From assembly GCA_018238155.1 (NCBI GenBank), contig JABCTZ010000045.1:1-64000 (forward strand): a stretch of DNA of 64,000 nt, in the 5' to 3' direction. The notes beneath the pieces are model-generated. The model saw nothing but the letters and a program-made list of their open reading frames with translations, ran no database searches and was not told the origin of the DNA. This stretch comes from Candidatus Heimdallarchaeota archaeon (lineage in GTDB: Archaea; Asgardarchaeota; Heimdallarchaeia; JABLTI01). Numbering within the stretch: the first letter of the stretch is position 1; each line of letters begins with the position of its first letter. Position numbers and translations under genes: made by a program. Of the stretch, positions 1-7,461 are shown piece after piece.

Positions 1-263
1 CTGTAGGAATTATCACCAATAGAATAATTTGCATTCATGCCTGTATGTAAATTTCCAACAAAAACATCTACTGAAGTTCTTGGTTTGTAAAATAAACCAT
101 GAAACTTGAATCCTCTAATAGAAACTGAATTTTCGTCTATTTGGGCTGAAAAGTTTGACTTGATAACCCTATACTGTAAGGTATCTCCCTGTTCAAACAT
201 TGGGGCCAAAAATGTTGAAGAGGATAAAATCAACACTATTAATGGTACTAACATTTTATTCAT
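1..263 (-). CDS. Secreted or membrane-anchored protein, N-terminal part only
   Basis: The reading frame starts at the ATG at 263 and stays open to the window edge, giving 87 residues with the C-terminus missing. The first 20 or so residues (MNKMLVPLIVLILSSSTFLA) look like a signal peptide: a lysine, then a hydrophobic core ending in small residues. The mature part is polar and predicted to be beta-rich. An AGAG motif 6 bases upstream supports this start; an in-frame ATG at 281 is the alternative. I do not recognise the family. The gene continues into the neighbouring sequence. Confidence 0.6.
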   Translation of the reverse strand, partial: MNKMLVPLIVLILSSSTFLAPMFEQGDTLQYRVIKSNFSAQIDENSVSIRGFKFHGLFYKPRTSVDVFVGNLHTGMNANYSIGDNSY

Positions 264-622
264 CAAAATCTCTACATCCATCTTCAATAGAAAATACAGC
301 AAAAAGTTCAATTTAAAGGTTTGTATTTTTTATGGCAAACTTTTTTGTATTATATAGGAAATAATTTCGAAGGTTTTAAATTTTATTCTGAGAAAAAACT
401 AATAGTAGAACTCTGAATTATCTTTTTTGTAAAAAACTCTTTTCTCTTTAAAGTAGTTCTTCGCGAAATAAGCTCTATTCAAGAATCTCGTCCACTAAAC
501 AAAGAATTAAAATAATTAAAAGAAAAGTAGTTACTGGGGATGTATCCGAATAGAATCATTGTTAATCCCAATTACAATAGTTTTATTTTAGGATACTTCC
601 CCGCTAACTAAAACAGACACAA
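264..622. other. Intergenic region with an inverted repeat
   Basis: AT-rich stretch without a convincing gene. It contains an imperfect inverted repeat, GGGGATGTATCC at 536-547 against GGATACTTCCCC at 591-602 (11 of 12 pair), which could be a terminator for the minus-strand gene ending at 623 or an element boundary. At 553-570 it also carries one copy, on the minus strand, of the 18-base element found at the start of two genes near 2.6-2.7 kb. Here the ATG within that element opens a frame of only 26 codons. Confidence 0.4.
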
Positions 623-913
623 TTATTGTTCTTGCTCTTCAAGCCAGGCTTCTTTATACACTCGACCGCCAATTGTCTTTTCTTTGTAAAATAAATGCTT
701 GTCCCAGAGAAGTTCTTGGATCTGGAGAAGCAATTTTAAATGGCGTTCAATTGTCTCACTACTAAGATAATCATCAAGCTCTTTAGAACCACTTGATAAC
801 CGACTAACAGACTGGGGTTGGTCAGTTAGAATCTTTAGCAAGATTGGAATTATTTCTTCAGAACTTCGTCGTGTGTCCTTAACCATTGCTTGTTGCTCCT
901 CTGGTGTTATCAT
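623..913 (-). CDS. Small hypothetical protein, possible winged helix
   Basis: 96 residues, mostly helical and charged. Residues about 20-85 (helices around EEIIPILLKIL and ETIERHLKLLLQIQELL, then a short beta-like end) suggest a small winged-helix or antitoxin-like fold, but I cannot assign a family. It is the last gene of a minus-strand run (1608-1718, 1158-1586, 623-913) in the degraded element at 0.5-5.6 kb. Small charged proteins of this kind are typical regulators of archaeal plasmids and viruses; that role is inference. Confidence 0.5.
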   Translation of the reverse strand: MITPEEQQAMVKDTRRSSEEIIPILLKILTDQPQSVSRLSSGSKELDDYLSSETIERHLKLLLQIQELLWDKHLFYKEKTIGGRVYKEAWLEEQEQ

Positions 914-1004
914 TTACTCATCACCTCTTAATAGTTTTGTTTTTCCTCAGAAAACCTCAGCTCGCCGAGTTTGAAATAAAAGGAAAAAAGGGCTCATTGG
1001 AGAG

Positions 1005-1157
1005 CTATTCTCTCTCCAAGATATGCAAGATTGTCGAGAACATTCGATGATAACTCAAGGAAACTTTGGTGCTGTGGTGATGGAATTCTCGCTCTGGAAT
1101 AGCCAATACTTCACCCGCACGCACTATTTTCTTTAGTTCACCAAGTGCTTCTTCTGC
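1005..1157 (-). other. In-frame continuation beyond a TAA codon (50 codons)
   Basis: Directly after the TAA that ends the upstream 142-residue frame, the same frame stays open for 50 more codons and ends in TAG. The translation is protein-like: it begins AEEALGELKK, contains an HHH run, and ends LHILERE. It has no ATG near its beginning; the best independent start is a GTG 12 codons in (MRAGEVLAI). Either this is the tail of the upstream protein cut off by a nonsense change, or a short separate gene with a GTG start, or read-through. I favour loss by mutation because other genes of this element are also broken. Confidence 0.4.
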
Positions 1158-1586
1158 TTACTCTATACCTGTTGTCAGCGTTTCAAAGAGTCTGTCATCA
1201 GTTGCAACGAAGGTTTTAGCAGGTTGTTGTGTTTCTGGTTTCGTTTCTGTTGCAGGTTCAGGTTTCTCTTTTGCTGCTGTCTTTAGTAGTGGATTTCTGT
1301 ATTCCTTTGCTCTGAATTTCCCGGAAGTTTTCCTCTCACCAGAGACTACTTTTACAAAACCACTTCGGCATATGCTTGTATAGAGTAACCCTTTCCAATC
1401 GACTATTTTTCCCTTATAGTCAGTTATATATGCAGAACCGAAAGTAAGCATATCTCCTTTTTGGAAAGCTTCTTCTCCTTCCCAGTTTGAGAGTTTTTCA
1501 TTTACGATTTTGTAAATGACTCGGTCAGTATCAAGTGTAAATCCTAACTCTTTGATTGCTTCGACACTCTCAGGTGTAAGGCTCAT
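1158..1586 (-). CDS. Hypothetical protein of the 0.5-5.6 kb element
   Basis: 142 residues. The ATG at 1586 is preceded by an AGAGGA ribosome-binding site 4 bases away, so the start is well supported. Residues 1-100 are mixed and look folded. Residues about 100-130 are a Lys/Pro/Glu/Thr-rich linker (KEKPEPATETKPE), which suggests a second domain or an interaction tail. The frame ends in TAA at 1158-1160 but continues open on the far side (1005-1157), so the intact protein may have been about 190 residues. I recognise no family. It is translated downstream of, and in the same frame as, the 36-residue gene at 1608-1718. Confidence 0.5.
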   Translation of the reverse strand: MSLTPESVEAIKELGFTLDTDRVIYKIVNEKLSNWEGEEAFQKGDMLTFGSAYITDYKGKIVDWKGLLYTSICRSGFVKVVSGERKTSGKFRAKEYRNPLLKTAAKEKPEPATETKPETQQPAKTFVATDDRLFETLTTGIE

Positions 1587-1607
1587 CTGTCCTCTTGCAC
1601 TGGTAAC

Positions 1608-1718
1608 TTATTCGTTTTCATCTTTGAACAGATTAACCGTTTGAATGACTCCAACGATTTCATTTAAGAAGGGTTTAGAAATAGTGTTTCCTTTACCCTT
1701 GCTCTCTGCACCGCTCAT
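1608..1718 (-). CDS. 36-residue peptide, start overlaps the upstream stop
   Basis: The ATG overlaps the TGA of the preceding gene (ATGA), the usual sign of translational coupling. The peptide is MSGAESKGKG... with a short amphipathic helix (NEIVGVIQTVNLF) and an acidic end. It stops with TAA, and seven open codons in the same frame separate it from the next start at 1586. Function unknown. The coupling and the position within a compact minus-strand run support that it is translated. Confidence 0.45.
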   Translation of the reverse strand: MSGAESKGKGNTISKPFLNEIVGVIQTVNLFKDENE

Positions 1719-2179
1719 TGAGCAATCCCTCCAACTACTTCTAAGGCTTCAATGAATGGACTTGAACCCATTTGAGCAAGAGAACCCTTCTGCTGATTTA
1801 GTAGGTCAATCAAAAAGTCTCGAGCAGCAAAACCAAGAGCATAACGTGAGCGTTTTCGGAAAAAATCTATCCGGCTATTATCGTAATTTCTGATCAAGAC
1901 AAAGTAATCCGTAGCATAAGGCTCGTGATTCTCTGTAACTTTGATATTAACATAATTGTGGCTTGCCTTCATAACCTCACAAGTAAAGGCTTTACCCTCT
2001 CGAGAGATATCTCCAAAAGTTCCCACTTTGAACTTTTCCCAGCTTGGCTCTAAAAGAGAAGAATCCCTCAAGGACTCCTTCTCAGCACAGCCCGAGCACA
2101 AGGTTACAATGATGTTATCGGTTTTATTTGATAGATGCAACATTGGCCTGTTACACCTATCACAAATTATCTGAGTCAT
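1715..2179 (-). CDS. Zinc-finger protein of the 0.5-5.6 kb element
   Basis: 154 residues. The N-terminus holds two Cys pairs, C6-x2-C9 and C28-x2-C31, in the pattern of a treble-clef or zinc-ribbon finger (CDRCNRPM ... CSGCAEK). Residues 45-125 are beta-rich (for example VNIKVTENHEPYATDYFVLIRNY), and the C-terminus is helical. No specific family is recognised; small zinc-finger proteins are common in archaeal plasmids and viruses. The start lies 7 bases after the end of the SWIM-type pseudogene and the stop overlaps the next start, so it belongs to one transcription unit. Confidence 0.55.
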   Translation of the reverse strand: MTQIICDRCNRPMLHLSNKTDNIIVTLCSGCAEKESLRDSSLLEPSWEKFKVGTFGDISREGKAFTCEVMKASHNYVNIKVTENHEPYATDYFVLIRNYDNSRIDFFRKRSRYALGFAARDFLIDLLNQQKGSLAQMGSSPFIEALEVVGGIAQ

Positions 2180-2185
2180 TCTATC

Positions 2186-2606
2186 TCAATCCTCCAAAAC
2201 GAAATCGTCATTATAGTTCGGAGGATAGTTTGACAATGGCATTAATGACATGGAAAGTAATTTCAAAATAAGTGCTACCTTATGATAGCAAAGTCCCTCT
2301 GTTCCTTGTTTGCCATGTGGGCAATTACACTCGAAAAGCTCAGGGCGTTCTTCTTCCTTTCTTTCTATCGAAGATGCTTGCCTTCACAACGTATCTATTT
2401 CCTTGAGAACCCTTGACATTCACCCGGATAATTTTCTTATGAACTGACAAATGCGTTATCTTACGATAAGCGTTTACAAGTTCCTCTGCTCTCTCAATGC
2501 TCTTTTGAGAAGCTTCCACTTCCAACCACTTGGGAAGTGTCACCAACTTACTATTTTGAACGGTAACCGCCGTTCTTGCGGATTTGGATTCTTCGCTTCG
2601 AATCAT
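2186..2606 (-). pseudogene. SWIM zinc-finger protein, frameshifted
   Basis: The first frame (ATG at 2606) gives about 85 residues and stops in a TGA at 2340. One base over, the frame stays open past that point and reads ERKEEERPELFECNCPHGK ... GLCYHKVALILKL, ending in TGA at 2186-2188. C-x-C followed by C-x-H is the signature of a SWIM zinc finger, which usually follows the kind of beta-rich segment (RYVVKAS) seen before the break. The gene therefore looks like one protein of about 140 residues broken by a single-base indel in the purine-rich stretch near 2355-2385. SWIM fingers bind DNA or proteins and occur in many archaeal mobile elements. A TTG at 2618 is an alternative start. A sequencing error is possible. 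Confidence 0.6.
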
Positions 2607-2735
2607 TGTTAATCCCAAGAATATTATAGGAAAGAAGACTAAGAAATGTTTCGCTTATTAGCGAAAGTGCAGTCTATTAGCGAAAGGTTTATATTCGAAG
2701 GGTTACATACTATTTACTGGGATTAACTATGATTC
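2600..2735. promoter_or_regulatory. Divergent promoter with operator-like palindrome and repeated start element
   Basis: This 110-base gap lies between the minus-strand SWIM gene and the plus-strand gene at 2729. The element TGGGATTAACWATGATTC covers both start codons in opposite orientation (2600-2617 minus, 2718-2735 plus); a third copy lies at 553-570. Inside is a perfect palindrome TTTCGC-6-GCGAAA (2649-2666) and a direct repeat TATTAGCGAAAG at 2656-2667 and 2675-2686, 19 bases apart, about two helical turns. TTTATATT at 2688-2695 is a good TATA box for a nearly leaderless plus-strand transcript. The arrangement suggests one repressor controlling both directions (inference). Confidence 0.55.
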
Positions 2736-3079
2736 AAATAACAAATCAACCACAAGCAAAAGACGGAAGAACATTTTTCCTTGTAGCAACTCCAGGGTTT
2801 CTTTCAGAAATCTCTCAATCATTACAACAGAAAATGATTGATGTAGCGTTAAGTGAACTCACAGAGAAGTAAACGTGGGTTGTTTTTTGTCCAAAAGCTT
2901 CTGAGAGAAGAACAGAAGATGAAGGGCGAACAGTTGTCTATCCTATTTCATTGTTGGATAGAGAGAGCAAGACAAAAGTTTATGCTATCCTCGACGATTT
3001 CGGAACAACCGAAAATGTCGGATTATCATACGTGAAAACTCAATTTGTTCTCACCTTCCTATTACCTGAGGAATATTAA
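2729..3079 (+). pseudogene. 116-codon gene interrupted by an in-frame TAA
   Basis: The ATG at 2729 lies in the repeated start element, with a TATA box about 35 bases upstream. The frame codes 47 residues, meets TAA at 2870-2872, then stays open in the same frame for 68 more codons to a TAA at 3077-3079. The second half (TWVVFCPKASERRTEDEGR..., later YAILDDFGTTENVGLSY) is protein-like, has no ATG and lacks a ribosome-binding site of its own. The simplest reading is one protein of about 116 residues with a nonsense change at codon 48. Read-through or a sequencing error are alternatives. Family unknown. Confidence 0.5.
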
Positions 3080-3093
3080 GAGGTGTTAAAAAA

Positions 3094-3378
3094 ATGCCTC
3101 GATTCCTTTTTTACTCTCGAGAGGGTCTAACTTATACTCCTTGCGTTCTAAATGAATACGAGGAATATGAGGGCGGTAACGAAGTTGAGAATTTACAGGT
3201 GATAGGTTTCGCTGATGGGGATACTCCTCAAGAAGCGTTCGATCACCTTTTATTTACGCATTCCTATCTTGAAGAATCAACATTCGACCAAATATTAGCT
3301 ATTGAACTAAAAGGGAAAGAATTCAAAAACTATGAATTCTCCTTAAACACTATTCGAGAACAACAAGAAGCATTGTGA
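3094..3378 (+). CDS. Small acidic hypothetical protein
   Basis: 94 residues, acidic (EEYEEYEGGNEVEN), predicted alpha/beta. GAGGTG stands 9 bases before the ATG. It follows the interrupted gene by 14 bases and probably shares its transcript. No known domain. Small acidic proteins encoded by mobile elements include DNA mimics and antitoxins, but nothing here decides between those. Confidence 0.5.
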   Translation: MPRFLFYSREGLTYTPCVLNEYEEYEGGNEVENLQVIGFADGDTPQEAFDHLLFTHSYLEESTFDQILAIELKGKEFKNYEFSLNTIREQQEAL

Positions 3379-3814
3379 GTTTTTCTCACACTCCTTCATT
3401 TTTCCAACTTCGGCAAAAAATAAAACTAACAAGACTAATCCCAACTTCCTCAGGTGGGCGAATCGAACATTGCGAGGGGCTTCACTGTTTTGCCTCTGGC
3501 ATAGGACAGTGCCTCGCATTGTTTGTGAGAGCACACAACTCTTAGGATTTCACAACTTTCCTTTCTGTTTACTTAAGTGGCCCAGTTTCTCTCAGAAGCC
3601 CACTGTGGCGAGGTCTCGAGGAGGTGGGAGCATCGCAATGCTCCGCTACGAGAGGGCGAGTCAGAAGTAAATAAAAATAAATAAACAAAAAAAACTTATT
3701 TACTAATCTAAGACGAACTTTGCTATCCATACCAATGACCACCGTCGAAAAACAGAGAACGGAAAAAAAAGGAAAGGGAAAAAAGAGAAAGAAAGAAAGA
3801 AAATTAAAACAAAA
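3379..3814. ncRNA. Structured non-coding region with a long composite hairpin
   Basis: There is no convincing gene, but there is strong secondary structure. A composite hairpin spans 3466-3523: outer arms AACATTGCGAGG (3466-3477) and CCTCGCATTGTT (3512-3523) pair at 11 of 12 positions, CACTGT/ACAGTG (3483-3488/3506-3511) pair perfectly, and TGCC-TCT-GGCA forms the tip. A second perfect hairpin, GGAGCAT-CGCA-ATGCTCC, lies at 3627-3644. A polypurine run at about 3755-3800 follows, which on the minus strand would make a U/C-rich end for the nuclease transcript. The region is clearly GC-richer than its surroundings. It could be a structured RNA, a replication origin or an IS end; I cannot tell which. 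Confidence 0.4.
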
Positions 3815-4219
3815 TTAAATCCCTTTACCAATAATAGACCAATTATCCTTGAAAGGCTCATAATCTTTAGTATTTAACCAATGGGATTTTTTACCCGCTT
3901 TATCATGTGTCACAATCTTAGACCTTAGTTCACCATCAATGCGGGTAATGAACAACTCAGGAACATCATAGACATAACGACAAATGATCAAAAACTCAGA
4001 GAGAGTGGTATCAGGATTGATACCAATAGGATTTTTCTTACTAAGACTTTTAACCTCAATGACAATCATGCGTTTGCCATCAACGGAATAGGCAAGAATA
4101 TCAGTGCCACGAGCATTGCGACTGGTAGGCATAACATTCCAACCGCGTTTAGACAATTCATAACAAACATAGAAAAGACCAGTATTACCAGTAATCTGGT
4201 TAGGAAATTTAGTAGACAT
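3815..4219 (-). CDS. Hjc/Mrr-like PD-(D/E)XK nuclease
   Basis: 134 residues. The N-terminal half has the core of a restriction-endonuclease fold: a helix (GNTGLFYVCYELSKRGW), then NARGTDILAYS with the metal-binding Asp, then MIVIEVKSLSK with the E-x-K pair. This order matches archaeal Holliday-junction resolvase-like and Mrr-like nucleases, and also a widespread family of small bacterial proteins beginning PNQITGN. The product probably cuts or binds branched or foreign DNA. The C-terminal part (YEPFKDNWSII) is not recognised. It is the only gene of the element with a clear enzymatic family, and its wide bacterial relatives fit horizontal transfer. Confidence 0.65.
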   Translation of the reverse strand: MSTKFPNQITGNTGLFYVCYELSKRGWNVMPTSRNARGTDILAYSVDGKRMIVIEVKSLSKKNPIGINPDTTLSEFLIICRYVYDVPELFITRIDGELRSKIVTHDKAGKKSHWLNTKDYEPFKDNWSIIGKGI

Positions 4220-4420
4220 AACAAGTCATCAGTCAAAGGAAAGGTATTTGGTAAATATAAAAGTAATGAAAAGGGACTCGGGGAAAAAAACAAAACAAAA
4301 AAACTCGGCGAGTGGGCTTTTTAATACAAGCAAACAACTAAACAATGTGATTGCCTATGGCTAAACGGTCAAAATTTCCATACTACAACGGTTCAAAGGA
4401 TAATAAAAGAAATAACGGGG

Positions 4421-4582
4421 ATGATGGTATCAAAAGAACTCGCAGAATATGAAGCAGAAGTGCTACTGAGAATACTGACAAAACGCTCCTTGAAATTAAA
4501 AGTATATGCAGAGCAACACAAGAAAAAAATAATCAAAAAAGAGATGGCGCAACTTTTCGACCAAATAGAACCACCATACTAA
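4421..4582 (+). CDS. 53-residue helical basic peptide
   Basis: MMVSKELAEYEAEVLLRIL... is Lys-rich and helical (KKKIIKKEMAQLFDQIE). ATGATG follows GGGG at 4417-4420, a possible ribosome-binding site set too close. It lies alone on the plus strand between two minus-strand genes. A helical, charged, short protein could be a small DNA-binding protein of the element, but coding is supported only by composition. Confidence 0.35.
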   Translation: MMVSKELAEYEAEVLLRILTKRSLKLKVYAEQHKKKIIKKEMAQLFDQIEPPY

Positions 4583-4615
4583 ACGAAATTAAACGAAAAA
4601 ACTATTTTTAGCAGC

Positions 4616-5487
4616 TCAAACAGTTCGGTGATGATAGAAACCCATCTGCTCACGAAGATTAGAAAGGGCGGTGAAATGAACGACTTGGCTAAGACGAAGA
4701 TCAAGCTTGGGAAGAGTGGGATCAACCGTCGCACGAAGATTATAACTGCATATGGCTTGAAGGGGACAAGGACAACATAACGACCACGATCCTTTAGCTC
4801 CTTCTCAGCGGTCAATAATCTTTTAAGAAAGTCGCGCTCATCATACGCTTTGCTACCGGTGTAAACCTCGAACCACCAATAACTCGTTTTATCAAGATGC
4901 TCGACGCGAAGGCAGTTATCAACGACAAAGTCGCCACTGCCGTCCCAATGGGGGAGACGCCAAAGAGAATCAGCAGCATGGAAAAGGCTACCCTCCAAAC
5001 CTTCTCGAAGGGTGCGAAAACAGAGCTCGGCAAAAGAGTCGTGAGGGGGAAAGCGAGCGCGGAAATTGTGGGAAACTAACGGATAATGTTCGCGGGGAAA
5101 GCCAAACCAATAAGCGAAACGAGCACCCTTACGAGGGATGGGATAGGCACGGACAAGACCTAAACGAAAGACACGAAGAGAGCCACCAGCACCGGAAAAA
5201 AAAACGCGATCGGTATAGCACTCGCCGGTAGTCAAATGAATGCGAAGACTATCATTGCAAAAACGATCAAGAAGAGAGCCGAAATGACTGCGAAGAAGGA
5301 AGAGAAAATCAGCAACGGAGAAAAGAGGTTGAGGAGAGCCAAAAGGATTGGGAGTAAGAGCAGCCAAGAAACGACGCTCAGACTTGGACAAAAGATGGAA
5401 AGGCAAATGGTCAAAATTTTGTGTAGAATGAGTAGACCAACCGGAAGGAGCAACAGGGGGCTCGGAAGAGGAAACACGCTTGACCAA
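4616..5487 (-). pseudogene. Large element protein, frameshifted near its 3' end
   Basis: The frame opens at 5487 and codes about 240 good residues, including FVVDNCLRVEHLDKTSYWW and FEVYTGSKAYDERDFL. After GGGG at 4762-4765 it becomes an implausible hydrophobic run. Shifting one base restores a polar, helical end (SYNLRATVDPTLPKLDLR... to HHRTV) stopping in TGA at 4616-4618, giving about 290 residues. One C appears to be missing from a CCCC run. The order Asp, then FEVYTGSK, then a charged helix resembles the nuclease-like core of plasmid replication-relaxation proteins, but this is only a shape match. The gene is markedly GC-richer than its neighbours, which fits foreign origin. Confidence 0.5.
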
Positions 5488-5799
5488 AGGAAAAAAACAT
5501 CAACAACAAAATATACAAAAGAAACTACTTAAACACCGACAAGTGGCTAAGAAAAAAAGGGAATAAGAAAGAAGGAAGAAAGAAAGAATTAGGAACGTAG
5601 GAAGGGAAGGACTTAGGAAGAGGTTTTCTCCTTAATTGGCTTCGATTCTTACTGGTAACCTCTCTTTGACTAATTTCCTAAAGAATTGCTTTTCAATTAT
5701 TGGTTTTTTAATATTTCTTGTTATTTGTTGATTGATTATTATTTATCTGATACTTCTGAGAGCATATAATAATATCCAAAATTACCAAAAGATGAGTAA
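5488..5799. other. Intergenic, purine-rich right flank of the element
   Basis: No gene seen. The part from about 5545 to 5630 is almost pure A/G on the plus strand, like the tract at 3755-3800. The rest is AT-rich sequence leading to the 3' end of truA. I looked for a repeat shared with the 300-600 region that could mark element ends and found none by eye. Confidence 0.4.
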
Positions 5800-6648
5800 T
5801 TAATCTGTTATAATGGATTTCTTTAATTCATTCAATACAGCTAATGTCGAAGTGTATGAAGAAATTTTTTTCTTTAGTTCTTTTTCAACTAGATATTTCT
5901 TTTCTATTGGTGAAAAATTGATTTTTGAATACTCTACTTCATAAAGAACTAAACCATCTGGTGAAACTGGACTTATACCACCTTTTGGTGCCTTCAATGT
6001 AGGTTCCAATGCCTCTTGTAGTTCACTAATTGGTTGAATATCTCTACCAATTTCAATAATCATTGAAACCATTTTTCTAACTTGTTTCCATAAGAAACTC
6101 TCTGAAGTAAATTCAAACATTAACAAATTATTTTTTTCGAGAAACTGAACTGAAGCAACTTCCAATGTTAAGATTGTTGATTTCGGCTTTCCACTTGGCA
6201 AATCATTTGTTCTTTTACAAAATTTCTCAAAATTATGCGTCCCAAGCAGGTAAGATAATCCCTTCTCCATTGTTGGTAAATTTTCTCTGGTATATGGTAT
6301 AAAATATCTATATGTACGCTTTTTGGCATGTCTTCGTGCATTAAAATCTCCATCGACTTTTGCTAACCCCCAAGCAAAAATTTCTTCTGGAAGGTAATGA
6401 TTCAGTTCATCCAAATGGATTTTTTGTTTTAGCGAATCAAATGCAATAACTTGACCTAATGCATGTACACCTGCATCTGTTCTCCCAGCAGCTGTATATC
6501 TTGCTTTGGGCAATTTATCTATAATACCTAATTTAGTTAAAGTGTAAAATATCTCTCCCTCAATAGTTTTTACACCTGATTTTTGTCTTTGAAAACCATG
6601 ATAGTTAGTACCAAGATAGGCAATCTTCACTGCGAATCTGTTAACCAT
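5800..6648 (-). CDS. truA: tRNA pseudouridine synthase TruA
   Basis: 282 residues. It isomerises uridine to pseudouridine in the anticodon arm of tRNA (positions 38-40). The N-terminus has KIAYLGTNYHGFQRQ, and AAGRTDAGVHALGQVIAF carries the catalytic Asp in the RTDxGVHA motif. Later segments include FNARRHAKKRTYRYF and FLWKQVRKMVSMIIEIG (usually FLxxMVRxMVG). Length is normal for archaeal TruA. It is the first clearly chromosomal gene to the right of the degraded element. Confidence 0.93.
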   Translation of the reverse strand: MVNRFAVKIAYLGTNYHGFQRQKSGVKTIEGEIFYTLTKLGIIDKLPKARYTAAGRTDAGVHALGQVIAFDSLKQKIHLDELNHYLPEEIFAWGLAKVDGDFNARRHAKKRTYRYFIPYTRENLPTMEKGLSYLLGTHNFEKFCKRTNDLPSGKPKSTILTLEVASVQFLEKNNLLMFEFTSESFLWKQVRKMVSMIIEIGRDIQPISELQEALEPTLKAPKGGISPVSPDGLVLYEVEYSKINFSPIEKKYLVEKELKKKISSYTSTLAVLNELKKSIITD

Positions 6649-6721
6649 GTCACAACAAAACTCCTAGGTGTATTTTTAACTAATAACAAAAAACTTTTTC
6701 AAGATGAGATTAGTTACTTTT

Positions 6722-7354
6722 CTAAATTAAGGCATTAGCAAATTCTTCTTGTAAATCAGCTTCTATTTTTGTAGCCAAATCACGTCTAAATGCAGGAGGT
6801 ACAATACGTAGTGTAGTTATTAACATATCCAATATTTGATCTACGATATTTTTAATATCAAAAGGTCTTATTTCAACCAAACCTTGAACTATTGCTTCTT
6901 CTACAAAAACTTTCACAACTGAAGATATAACTGCAAAAGTTATTCCTTCTTTTTCAATATAATAAGGGAAATTTTTTCTATCTCGTAAAGTGAAAAAACC
7001 TTCTTGCTCTATAATAGAATTAATGTACCAATCTAAACTTGACTCATTTAAATCAAGCCTTTCAGAAAATTCTTTCTTTGAGCTATGATTTGGGTACGAT
7101 GCAGGAAGCCGATTAACTATATAGAGTGCTGCAGCGTTCAGAGTTTTTTGATCTCTCGGAAAACCTGCATTTGTAATGTACTTTGCCACAACTTTTAAGG
7201 CGAAAATTTTGTACGATTCTTTTACTGAATAATCACCAAAGAATTTGTAGGCATTTTTTAAGAATTGAACTGTCTCTTCTGGACTTGCTTGATCCCAAAT
7301 AAGGTCTGTTTTCCCAAATGATTCTGCATTCAAATTACTTACCCTTATTTCCAA
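6722..7354 (-). CDS. Helical protein, possibly cyclin-like
   Basis: 210 residues, all helical. Residues about 50-120 (IFALKVVAKYI, TLNAAALYIVNRLP, then FSERLDLNESSLDWYINSI) resemble one cyclin repeat of TFB, with an A-A-A-x-Y-I-x-x-R core, but there is no zinc ribbon or second clear repeat. The C-terminal half is helical and amphipathic (IVDQILDMLITTLRIV). It may be a TFB-like or adaptor protein; that is inference. It lies on the same strand as truA. Confidence 0.55.
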   Translation of the reverse strand: MEIRVSNLNAESFGKTDLIWDQASPEETVQFLKNAYKFFGDYSVKESYKIFALKVVAKYITNAGFPRDQKTLNAAALYIVNRLPASYPNHSSKKEFSERLDLNESSLDWYINSIIEQEGFFTLRDRKNFPYYIEKEGITFAVISSVVKVFVEEAIVQGLVEIRPFDIKNIVDQILDMLITTLRIVPPAFRRDLATKIEADLQEEFANALI

Positions 7355-7461
7355 TAGAGCGTTCCTTTTTTATCTTTTGTGGAGCTTGGAAGCAGTGGTA
7401 TTTCTAGTAGAAAAAAAGAATTTACAATAATTATCTTCGTCATCTTTTTGTATTAAGTTTC

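Noticed and set aside
1005..3079. General reassignment of TAA as a sense codon in the 0.5-5.6 kb element
   Set aside because: TAA also ends clear genes in the element, such as the nuclease at 3815 and the second half of the 2729 gene, and other genes there carry frameshifts. Decay or sequencing error explains the data with fewer assumptions.
3470..3670. 66-codon plus-strand frame over the hairpin region
   Set aside because: It runs through paired stems and has unlikely composition (GGGSIAMLRYERASQ). There is no ribosome-binding site and the structure explains the sequence better.
4357..4452. 31-codon frame beginning MAKRSKFPYYNG
   Set aside because: Short, overlaps the 53-residue frame in another phase, and has no ribosome-binding site. 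Composition alone does not support it.
5236..5532. 98-codon plus-strand Lys/Arg-rich frame
   Set aside because: It is the complement of the minus-strand gene at 4616-5487 and reflects its Ser/Leu/Phe codons.
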